64,000 bases of DNA. Source: Camarhynchus parvulus (lineage: Eukaryota > Chordata > Aves > Passeriformes > Thraupidae). The DNA lies in NCBI RefSeq assembly GCF_901933205.1, contig NC_044573.1:34754993-34818992 (forward strand). Reading direction: 5' to 3'. Under the pieces are notes generated by a model that was not told the origin of the DNA, did no database searches, and saw only the letters and a list, made by a program, of their open reading frames with translations. The position numbers and the translations under genes are program-made. Of this stretch, positions 1-11,100 are shown piece after piece (positions within the stretch are counted from its first letter, which is position 1; each line of letters starts with the position of its first letter).

Positions 1-318
1 CCTGCAGACAGCCCAGCTCCTGCAGAACTGCACCCCTTCTGCATGTCTGCTCACACCCCACATTCACCCCCACAGGGGTACCATGTGCCCTAGCACATGG
101 AAGGATGTGGGGTGTCAACAGAGCCAAGCTGGCACAGCAGGACGAAATCAAGACATACGGAGAACAGAAAAACCAAGGCACTCCTGTGACCAGTAACGCG
201 CTCCACAGTTCAGGAGGAATTTCACATGCAGTTACCTCAAGCCCCTCCAAACAAGTCTACTTCCCCCTTCTAGCACTTGTATCTTGTGATAAAATGCAGA
301 ATTATGAACACAATGCAA
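1..318. other. Intergenic or neighbour 3' UTR sequence
   Basis: No gene is recognised. The first 100 bases are C-rich (CCCC and CACCCC runs). The rest is unremarkable. It may belong to the 3' UTR of a plus-strand gene that ends at the signal near 397-402. Confidence 0.35.
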
Positions 319-335
319 AATGTTGAAAAATAGTA

Positions 336-341
336 TTTATT
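336..341 (-). terminator. Candidate distal poly(A) signal of STRN
   Basis: AATAAA on the minus strand is followed 15-35 nt downstream by TTTTGCATTGTGTTCAT, a U/GU-rich element of the type that positions cleavage. Cleavage would fall near 315-325. Hexamers are frequent in AT-rich DNA, so this rests on the hexamer plus the GU-rich element only. Confidence 0.4.
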
Positions 342-396
342 AGCACCCAATTTACATAATTATATGGTACAAATGACACTTGCTGCTGCAACATTA

Positions 397-402
397 AATA
401 AA
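397..402 (+). terminator. Candidate poly(A) signal of a plus-strand neighbour
   Basis: AATAAA in the context ATTAAATAAAGCTGCTCTT, with CTTATTTCTGG and TCTGTGTGATTTTG 20-45 nt downstream. It is typical of a vertebrate 3' end. In mammals the gene convergent with STRN is VIT (vitrin), so bases 1-420 may be the end of a VIT 3' UTR. No VIT coding sequence is visible here, so the gene name is inference from synteny. Confidence 0.35.
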
Positions 403-3400
403 GCTGCTCTTAAAAACCATTGCTTATTTCTGGAAGTCTGTGTGATTTTGCTCAGCACAGAATGCGGGTACAGTACACAGATACCCCACTTCACTACTGC
501 CATACCAACACAAATACCTGCATGGTTACCTCAATGGGGTCTCATTTTAAATGGCACACTAACATAAGCAGATCTATATAATTTTAAATGACAAAATATT
601 TATTTGACTTATTCAGGCAAGTGAATGTAGCTTTAAATATAACCTATCCAAGAAGTTTCACAAAATATGAATTGCAGTGAAAAAGAGAAAGTTCAGGGCT
701 GCACTTGAGAAGCTCAAAATTACACTGGCATATTTCAAAATAATCTCCCTCTGAATTTTCTATCTTTGCCATTTTAGATATTTATCCAGCATTTTAAACT
801 ACTGAGTTTTAGTAAGAAGTTTAAGACTAAGTTTCTGAATAAGCATTTCCATTTAAAGCAAAAATTTATACTTGTAATAATAAATGCTAAACAAATCTTT
901 GGAGATTGAATCACTTTCCTTTTTCTCATGTCCCATGATTAATAAGCCTTTTCAAAATTATGAAATATATTACATTTATGGATGCTTACTCTCAAGAAAA
1001 CTATTTCCTTCATAAATTAGAAAACAGAATTTCTCACTCAAAATAACATTCACTTTTGTACAACAGTTGCATTTAAACAAGGTAATTTTGGTGGTACTGC
1101 AATTCTGACACAGCCTTGTACTGAGCCATACACAAAAAACTGACAAGTAGACTATTACTCAACAAGTAGGTACTTCTCATTTGGATCCAAAATTCTGCAA
1201 GATACTTGAAGACCAACATTGTTTCAAAGTAGTCATTCAAAACTGGTGTATAAAATCATAACCTAGCCACACTTCTGAAGGGGAATCTTAATTTCCTTAA
1301 GCTGTTTGTCTACCAGCCACAGTAGCCTTTTCATATCAACAATCTGCAATGGAAGTGACCCAAAACAGAAGGGAAGCCACTGAAATTACTAACATGTTAG
1401 TGGTTATCACCTATAGTAACTTCTCCTAAAGAGAGCTGTCAGGTATCTCTAAGTTCCAGCAGAAAAGAAAAAAGTGTATTAATATAGGCAACAACAACAA
1501 AAAAAATTCCTAGCTACAGTCCATATGGCAAAGAAATTTGTCTTTTTCAGCCTGACAGTTAACTGGAGATAATTATGCAAAATACAATGCAAAGCTGACA
1601 AGCGTCAACAGAGAACCTTACAGCAACAAAAGTCATCTCATCATGGAGTTCCTTCTACAAGTTTTTCCAGATGCACTATTCAAGGAAAAAATAACACAAG
1701 ACCACTTTTCAGTTTGCTTGGACTATAAAGGTACAAGAAATCATTAGCTAGCATGCTCAGTTTGCATTTCCAAAAGAAGCGCTAACACATATGAGACACT
1801 TTTCAAAACTGATGCACATTTGCAAATGTCCAACTTCAAGGAAACAATTCTAGGAGCCATATATCTGAAAACAAGCTACATTCGAAAGCACTGTATCTTG
1901 ATGACAGGAAGCATAAAAAAATAAATTCTTAATGGAAAAATATTAGCTTGAAGTCCATCATTTATCCCTTATACAATGTTTTTGGCTGCTTTTCACAAGT
2001 AATCCAAAAATAATGACAATATTTGGCTTGGCAATAAGTTTTCCTTTCCCTTTCAGAATAGTACAAATCCAACTGTATAAATCTTTTCTCAACCCCACAG
2101 TCTAATACTCTGGTGTGAGGACCAAGGGTTACTCAAAATAGCCAGGAAGTAATTTTGGGAGCCTGCAATTCAAACTTAAGGGAACCAAAGAAGGCTGGCC
2201 TGGAGGACCATGTCAATCCAAGGCTTTGAGCAGCTTAGAAACACATACACGTGGTATGGTTTAAACACTGGTGTGATCTCCCAGGATCACAGCATGGCTT
2301 GGCAGCATGAGCAGGGCAAAAGCAGTCTAACACACAATACCACAATCTACACTTAGGCAGGAAGAAGTTGGGCTAAGAATATAATATTGTTAAATGCCTT
2401 TTTAGCTCAGCCATAGTTTGGATTTTGTAGTCTAACAAGAAGTCTCTCCTGACAACAAACCAGATGAGCTCCACAAATTATACTATTCAACTGGATTTAT
2501 GCCTTCTGTAGTGGAATCCACATTCTCAAAAATATCTTAAATGATACAACAATTCATAAGCTTTCACAACTGACTACAGAGCAGCAAAATCAACTCAGAA
2601 GGCAGGCTAAGAGATAACATACCAAAATTAAATAATCTGCGTGTAAGGAGGTACAAATCAGTCTTTTGGTGGTGAGAGGGCTGGGCTGAAGCTGAAGCTT
2701 CAACCACCCTTCAAAAAAACACTCCAAGAGAAAAATCAGAAGTTCTTCATGACATCCTGCAGTAAGTGCTCACTGCAGATGAGATTTTAAGATTCTCAGA
2801 AAATGTATCCTAAAGGGAAATTTAAGTGGGAAGATAAAAAGCACATATCAAAAGGATAGATAACCTGCACAGGTATGTTCATTAGCACAGGCACACACAT
2901 TTTTTTAAAGGTCACATTTCCAATCATCCTCCCTCCTAGGAACATTCCCACCAGCTAAACAAGAGTGTTTGCCTGAACAAGGACTATTTAAACAAGAGTC
3001 ATCCTAGTCTCATTCCCCAGCCTCCCCAAGAGTTTGTTCATTTGCTCTGCTGTATTTAACACTATATTTTACAATAGGGGTTATTTTTTTAAAACACCCT
3101 GACATAATTGGATGGACCAACACTGCTGTCCATCAGTTTCTCTGCTGCTCAGTAGGAATGTGGCAGAGGCTTTCAGTGGCAGCTAACAGGCAAATCATTC
3201 CCATAACTCTGTATCTAAGCTTACAGAAACTGATGATGAAAGAGTCAAGACTGTTCACCTATTGTCACTCTCTTCAACTAAACATGTTATCAGATTCGCA
3301 TAAAATATTCTCAACACCTTCATGTCCTTATGGAAAAAATGAGCTTCCTGAAACATCTGAGCATTTTTTCAAGGAAATCTTTCCACCTTCTCAGACACTC

Positions 3401-5424
3401 AATAGTAACAACTATGCTAAGTATCTCTACGATGCTCAGGAACAGCAGCTGCCCAAGAAAACTCGTATTGCCATGTCAAAGATTGGCCACATCTTATACA
3501 AATCAATTTACCACATGGAAGAAGTTAACTATTGTATTCTGATTTCTTCATTTCTCACAGTGTAGTCCAAACCAGCTTCCACTAAACAGCCACAAATTTC
3601 AGCACAGGACAACCACAATGGCTGCATTTCTTCCTTAATGCATCTCAGGTTGACTAGGCATTTCACACAGGCACCAAGCAGGCTCTTGGATACCTGGGAC
3701 AGTCAGTCTGCAAACACACTGTCAAGCCACAGCCTGCAAATGTTTCCAAATACTTGATAGGCATTAGTAAAACCAAGACTTGATTATCTGATCATTATGC
3801 CTGCTTTTCAATTGTTTGTTTTCACACTTCTGCCCATCAAAAGCTGCTCAAAGAACACAAGTTTACAGAAATTGATGCTCCCCAAAATTACACTGTTAAA
3901 ACCTAAGGAGGCAGAGAAAGGCAACACATCTGTGATCCAAGAAATGTACTGAAAAGGTACTGTAGCTAAGTCCTTTATCTCTCATACATTTATTCAAAAG
4001 AACAAATCTCTGGTTACTTTAAATTCACAACTGAAAAACAGTATTGTATGACCTAATCACAAAACTGGATGGTGAACACCACACATGTACTCAACCAAAT
4101 TACATGGGACTGCTTTAACATGATGTTATTTGAAAATACACATCCTAAAAGAACAGGCTACAGTACATGGCATGTAGTTCTACAGGCTTCTTGCTAAAGA
4201 ACATAGTTTATCAAAATAAAGATGGATGAGATGAAAGGAGCAAATCTTTTATGTGGAAGTTTTCTCTCTGAGGCCCAAAAATAAATGCAGACACTAGGAC
4301 TTTGTAAGAGTGACACAATATATCTAGAACTTCTTCCAAGTCACTCCAAATAATTCTGTGCAAGTGTTTTGGTAACTGAATCAAATATGTGACAGCAAGC
4401 AGCCCAGTGAAGTAAATTAGAGTAAAAGTGAGAGTACTTAAACTAGTGGACCAATTTTCAACATACAGAAGGACTGAAAATTCTCCCATTAAATTAATTA
4501 GTATAACCAAAATCATTAGCACAGGCTAACATAGACAAAAAATTATATGAGCTAACCATTAAAAAATTACCAAGTAAATTAGATATGGGAAAAATAGTAA
4601 TGGTAAAATGCTATATACTGACATTGCAGAAAAATGTTTTTTTCCAAGAATAAGTCATGGGTCCAGTTTTGTTTACACTTTGGATATATGTATCACACTA
4701 ATGAAAGTTACTAATTACACTGAACCAGGAAAAACTGCACAGAAAAGGGGAACAAATAAAGATAATTTAGTGCCCTCAGAAGTTCAAAACTTGGATAATC
4801 ATGAAACAGGAATTAAGTCTCTAGCTGCAAAAGAATCATAACATACTAAAAGTGAAGAAGAAACTTGAAAAGCAGCAATGCTCAAATGTTATTTAAAGGA
4901 GTTGTCATAAATAAAGAAATATGATTTAAGTTTGTCAGACATCAAAAGCTTGGTCTTCCTACAAAAGCATCATGTTAGAGAGGATAAATCCAAACAAATA
5001 ACAACCACAATTAATAGATGACCCTCAGACTAAGTCCAACAAATGATGCATGTGGAATGGTGGTATGGACACCAATATCTGGAGAACGGAGCTTAAAGGA
5101 TGAAAACAAGCAAATGTTGTGCAAAAAAAAGCAGACTAAAAAATAGCTTGAAGAAAGCAGAAAGGAATGAAAATATACAGACAGAACCAGGGTGTGCATG
5201 GAGGTTCCAAATTACAAAGACTATGAAGAGTATGTAAAATGGCACAAAAGATAGCTTGGAATACTGGCATGAAATTACAAAAAAGAGCTACTAAATATTA
5301 CATAAATCCTCCTGCCAGTGAGATGTAGTCATTGTAATAATCTTTAAAAGGAAGCCTAATTGTTTTAGAACATATAAAATCTCACTGGCCAAGACAATAT
5401 TAGAATGCACAAGTCTACAACCCC

Positions 5425-5490
5425 GCTTTAGCAAGCAGATGGACTAGATAACCTAAATAATTTTTTCAACCTTATCTCCTACGATGATGC
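5425..5490 (+). mobile_element. Degenerate CR1 LINE 3'-end relic
   Basis: GATGGACTAGATAACC, then TTTTTTCAACCTTA and a CTACGATG tail, resemble the conserved end of old CR1 copies (GGACTAGATGACC ... CCAACCTTA ... ATTCTATG). More of the same copy may extend leftward toward about 4600, but it is too diverged to trace by eye. If the long 3' UTR is right, the relic lies inside it, in antisense. Confidence 0.45.
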
Positions 5491-7965
5491 TCAGAAGATC
5501 TGACAGGCTCATGCACAATACCCTGCAGTCCTACAAGTATGTGAGCAAGTACAGTAAAAAGACATTGACATCAATTATGAAGACAAGCACAAAAATATAT
5601 ATATTCCACAACCTCTTCGTAAGGCTACATTTGTTTTGTTTTGTTTTTTAAAGGCACCTCATCCTCTAGCTATTGCCAGCTTTTAAAAAAATCACTTTTC
5701 AGTTTGAGCAAGAGCTCAAGAGTGAGAAGGAAACATCTTTCAATTCACATTTGAACAGCCACTTCTTACATTCCAATTGTAATCAGAATGACAGTCTTTA
5801 AAAACAAGCATGCTGGCCTATTAGTTTTTATGTACAGCAATTTAAACAACTGTGACTACATATTGTATTGTGTAAGCAAAAACACAACATTCATTTCATA
5901 CTCACACCATTATCCTTTGTATACACAAACTCAAGAGAACTCTTAATATTAAAACATTAAAATGCACCCATGGAGTCTTCCCTTACTAGACACATTTAAT
6001 ACATGTTTACAATATATATACACATATATAATATACATAACTTTTAGAATTTCTCAAATAAATTTTTGTAATTTTCTCTTCAAAAAGAAATAACATAATG
6101 ACACTGAAAGAATGAGTCAAGTACACAAAACTCTCACAAAGTTGAATGCTCAGTTTTGCAGCCAAGTTTCCTCCTTTTCATCATAACCAAAACATTTTAT
6201 AAAAACTAAATAATCTGTATTATTATTGTAGTCATCTGTTTCATGGTAAAAGTTCTAATCTTATCTAAGGAAATATATTGCATATCAATATCATGAACTG
6301 ACATATGTGAATATTCTGAGCAATAAAAGGTATTCCAGAATATTTTAGCAGTACATATAATGTGTAGCAGGCTCAAACAGCACAGGTCAACCTTTTATTC
6401 TAAACAATATACTTGTTTTAAACTCTGAGATCAACTTCAAATGTGGTCCCATCCCCAAATGGCACTCTAAAAACAACATAGTCAAACCTCATGTTGATAT
6501 CTTTCGATGACTCCTGCTTATGAAGTGTCAGTTTAAAGGTAAGGATTAATTTATCAGTTTCCAGTCTTAACCTCAGGCTGGTATATGAAGAGGTGCACTG
6601 GGTTCTTTCCTACTCATATCAGCACCAGAAATCAACTCCAGCAGAAATTCTGCTTTCCATTCCCATCAGAGAAAAACACCAACTTCATGCTTATGAATAG
6701 TAATAATTCTGATGATGACACATAACAGAAAAGAACCCACTCACTTTCCTTTAAGAAGGGACAAAAAGACTAACAGATTGGATTAAAAGTTATTTGTCAA
6801 ATCAACAGAGAAGCTCTGAATAGATAAACAAAGCACATCTGCTGAGTAATTACGAGAAGCACTCATTCTTCAGGTAACCCAATTAACGGCACATACACCC
6901 AGTGAAGTGGACAAGGTAAAAAGTCCCTCAAATGGTGCAGCTGGGAAATATTCTAGCAGTAGCAGAATCTCTCAAACTGATGCAGCTTTGTACAGTTTCC
7001 ACCTATTCCACTAAAAGGACTCATACAAAGCATCAGATTTAATCTTCAAACAAAGTATTTCACTGTTATCCATAATGCCCAGAATGATATCCTTTTTAGC
7101 AGGAACAGAAAGAGGAGACGAATGTTTGATAGCTAAAGTTGTAGGACAGCTTCTTTGGAAAGCTTTGTGATAATTTCTTGTGCCAGATCTCCAAGAATAA
7201 ACAGCATTAAAATCTGAATAAGTTAAATTTGCTACTACAGTATGCACAGACTGTGTCAGTCTGTTGTTAATTGGGATTTAGACAAAAGGCTCAGTTTCTA
7301 GCCATACGCTAATACAGGCTTAAAAAATTATATCATTTTTTTTGCAAACAAAATATTTACTGAGAAACACAGAAGATGTAACAGAAACTTTACTGCATTT
7401 TAATGTATGTTAGTAATTTGCCTTCCTTTAATTGCATTTATCTTAGGCTAGCAGCCAGGTGGCTGAGATTAACTATCTGCTACTGCTCTCTGAACAAGAT
7501 CTACTTTATTCATACACCAAAGGGATGACAAAGTGCCTCTCACATGATACAGTAAAAAGCATGTGAACTGACTTTGAATCACTTTTTCCAGGTGATTTGA
7601 GTATATTAAGATTCTTCAATGAGAAGCATCCTAGGAAGTTTCCCTCTTTTCCTACTCCCTGATGCAATTAGACCCCTTCTTTCCAGTACTCCATTTTATT
7701 AATAGAGACTACGTAGACCTAGTTTCACCCAAGGCCTGCCTGGACGAAAATTCACACCCTCTACATAAAAGCTTTTTTTTTTTTTAACTATTTGAAACTG
7801 AGAGATTCCAAGCCCTCAGCACCAGCTGAGCTCACAGAAACCAGAACAAACGTCAATTTAGAAAACAGCACCCTGCAAAACTACACACTTACAAACATTC
7901 TCTGAATTATAGGGCAAGATAAAACAACTCAAGCCCTCCTCTTCTCTTTTGTGCAGCTGGTTAAA

Positions 7966-7973
7966 TATATACA
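7966..7973 (-). promoter_or_regulatory. Pumilio-type element TGTATATA in the STRN 3' UTR
   Basis: The minus strand reads TGTATATA, an exact match to the Pumilio recognition element UGUANAUA, about 30 nt after the stop codon. Pumilio proteins bind such sites in 3' UTRs to repress translation or destabilise mRNA (established). Function at this site is inferred from the match and its position only. Confidence 0.4.
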
Positions 7974-8001
7974 AAGCTAAAGTTGAATGGGAAGCACTCT
8001 G

Positions 8002-8171
8002 TCATACAAACACTTTAGCCAGGGCATCTGCTCCTGCACTGGCAATATAACATTTGGATGGGTGGAAAGCCACATCATGAATGGACTCATCAAATTTTTT
8101 GCGATGGGCAGTAAATTCTTGGATGCAGGTCTTGCTTTCAAGATTCCACAAGCGAATCGAGCAGTCATGGC
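8002..8171 (-). CDS. STRN: STRN exon 18, coding part: WD40 repeats 5-6 and stop
   Basis: 170 coding nt. It encodes (S)HDCSIRLWNLESKTCIQEF then TAHRKKFDESIHDVAFHPSK, CYIASAGADALAKVFV and a TGA at 8004-8002. The C-terminal SAGADALAKVFV is the universal end of striatins and closes the propeller. The exon continues into the 3' UTR. The acceptor is CTTTAG. Confidence 0.98.
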
Positions 8172-11100
8172 CTAAAGAAAGGAAAAACAGTTTTCTTTAT
8201 AATTTGCATGCCTCCCACCATTATGAGAAAAAGAAAATGAAATCTGAATGTACTTACTGCCAGACATCAAATACAAGCCATTAGGATCAACAGCTAAACT
8301 TGTAACTGCATCTAAGTGAGCTACCATGGAGTGGATCAGTTTTCCTTTGAAAGAAAAGATTTATTTAGGTTATTTTCTGCAATTAAGTTTGTTGTCTGTA
8401 TTCACTGCTTATGACCCTATCACAGCTGATATAACCCCAAGAGATCTTGTCCCATGACTGAATCATTAAAATTGTAGAAGTCAGTATTGGAATGTTTACA
8501 GTTCCCAAGAACCACAGTAGCAGTATCACCAACGTTTATGAGACCATTGCTTTAAGCCACGCTGACACTGCAATCACTGTGCATTTTAAATATCTGCCCC
8601 TTAAGCGAATTAATGGAGTTCTCAGGTAATATCTTGAATGGGTAGGAAGGCAGGGGCTGAGCATACTAGAAGCAATGTACATAAACTACCTGGGAATAGG
8701 GGATAGTGTTAGTTGTCTCAGAGAGAATTAATGTTTTATCACAGCTTATTATAATGACAGCAATAATTTCATGTTAAAAATAAGAACTCATGGGTCAAAT
8801 GTGGCAGAGGTCTAGGAAGCACTAAAGGAGTGCCAGAGGTTCCTGCTCTCAAGAGCATAATAATACAGACAATCAACAGAAGAAACATAAACATAAGAAC
8901 ATGAAGATTTTGAAAAAGATTCAGTTTATGTTAAATATTTATAAACCCCATACATAGAGCATTCTAAAAGAACGGACAGAGAGATCCAAGTTCCTCATCA
9001 CTTTGCCAACAAAGCTTTAAATGAACTGGCAATCTTTACACTCTAATGGTGATGAGAGATTTCTGCTTCAGAGGCTATCCAATTCTTCACATCCCTCAGC
9101 ATTTGTGTGAATAATACTGATCATAACAAAATTGGGACTACGATTTATATTACACAATGCCTATGGCTAAGACCTGCTGGAAAGATGCATACCTGTGTTG
9201 TTGTCATAGAATTTGATGTGTCTGTCTTCATGAGCAGTGATACTAATTGGAAGAGTTGGATGGCTGATGACTCTGTTTATCTGACAGGAAGAACTGACTG
9301 CTAAGAAAAAACCCACACACATCAGTATAAGTAAGTTGCTAAGTTCTTTGAAAGACTGCTACTAAGAAATAAATATGTAGTCAATCTAATTTGCAAAATA
9401 CTTCTTAAATACATATCCTGGCAACTCTCAGCTAGCACCTTATGTTATGTGCTTTCCTCTAAAATACTTTCCAAACTACACAAGACAGAGACTTACATAA
9501 AACATATGTATGCCAAATAAGGTCCAGCTTTTGGACATGGTTTTAGATAGGCACATCAGGCAAAAATGTGAAACCAAAAACTGAGTGAAAACACCTCATT
9601 CACACACATTCTCTTGCCAAGTCAAACTTTTTCGTAACACACAGGACAGGTAAATAAACACTGCAGGCAATATGTTTGAAGCAAACCAAATCTACCCCTT
9701 ATTATCTGATGTGTATGTATTGAAATTATTATTGAAAAAAGGATGCTCGATTATTCATAGGAGAGCCAATTTCCTAGCCTTCAGTAATTCTGAAATAGCA
9801 TGCATATATATAGATATATATACACACAGAGAAAAAAAGTATAGGAATTTTCTGGTTAGAAATCCAGGCATTGGTATGACGCACAGGTTAATGCAAGAGG
9901 TGTCTTAAAAGTCATAGATTATGAAAAAACCCACAAATAGTCATTACACAGAAAATCAAAATACAGATATTGTCTTTCATGTTGACTGTATTTAGCTAAG
10001 TTGCTTCCAAAGAACATTCGCACAATTTAATCTAAATTCTTACTAAAATAAACAAAATAGAAGGTTCACTTCCTGTTAAAATGGTAAAGATCCATTTTAC
10101 ACCTTTCTATAAAAATCTGAATCACAAGGCAGTGTCAGCATCCACAGGACACTTAGAAATTATGAACGTATAAATTCAGGAAAAAAATTCCACATTCATA
10201 TTCACAAACATCCCTAAAGTTACTAAAAGCACATGAACCTTCATCACGGCCAGCCATCCTCACAGTTTAAAAATGCCAAGCAGAGGCTTATACTGAGCAG
10301 AAGAGTCCCTAAATAGTGCATAGGGCATTTCAGGTGACGTTTTCCTCTTGTCTAGTTCTTGTAGAAATAATAACTTATTTCTTTAAAATACATGTAAGCT
10401 TTATAGTACTGTTACATAACCAAAGATACTAAACAGGGACTGCTGGTTGCCATATCAGGGTCTTCTTTTCCTAAAGGAACATTACGGAATTACAGCAAGG
10501 AGTAGGTGCAAAAAACAGAAGGGAGAAAGGGAGGGAAGAAGAAAGGTGGCTTCCACTGAATTGCTTTAACTAATTTAGAACTGTTTTTGAGACAGGAACA
10601 AAGATGTGGGTTAAAAGAAGACATCCAGCACAGTAAGGAATAACCTAAAGAAGAGACATGGAACTTTTCATTTGCTCTTATAAAATTACAGTCATTTCAA
10701 TATTTTAAAACACACAAGCAAAGCCAACAAGAATGGTTTAGTGCTTTTTAAAAATATAATTAAATAGGAGAATTCAGTGACATAAATCCCCAAGAGTGAG
10801 GGGAAAAATACCAAAATTTTAAAAGACTCAGTGTTTTACCTTTGTGGCCTGAATATGAACCCTTATGCCTCAGCTCATTCTGGTCTCTTTTGTAAAGTCA
10901 TTGTAAAATAATGTACTAACAGCAGGCTCTTCACAGTATCCTCTAAAACTTCTAGTATTGGTCACTGACATGATCCAAGGCATTATATGGATCACAAGGA
11001 GACCCTGTGAATTAATATGCTTTCACTGGAGCTTTGCTTTCCTCCCTCAGTGAAAATTTCAACTAAAGCCCACGTCCAAATGAGACAAGAGTGCAATAAA

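Larger units (their letters stand above)
319..8001 (-). other. STRN: STRN 3' UTR (predicted, long form)
   Basis: This is non-coding sequence downstream of the stop codon. No conserved reading frame is present and no other gene is recognised. The distal end is placed about 20 nt past the AATAAA at 341-336 (minus strand), because a GT-rich stretch follows it. Other minus-strand AATAAA hexamers (for example near 7693-7698, 7505-7510 and 6400) could give shorter isoforms. The length of about 7.7 kb is an inference. Transcript data would be needed to choose among the ends. Confidence 0.4.

Noticed and set aside
1..420. VIT (vitrin) coding exon at the left edge
   Set aside because: No von Willebrand A or LCCL-type coding sequence is visible. 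Only a possible 3' UTR end is supported, and the gene name rests on synteny.
3158..3565. Plus-strand open frame of 135 codons
   Set aside because: It lies inside the predicted STRN 3' UTR on the opposite strand, overlaps other short frames, and shows no known motif.
4211..4522. Minus-strand open frame of 103 codons, hydrophobic
   Set aside because: It is downstream of the STRN stop in the UTR. The hydrophobicity follows from T-rich sequence, and no homology is recognised.
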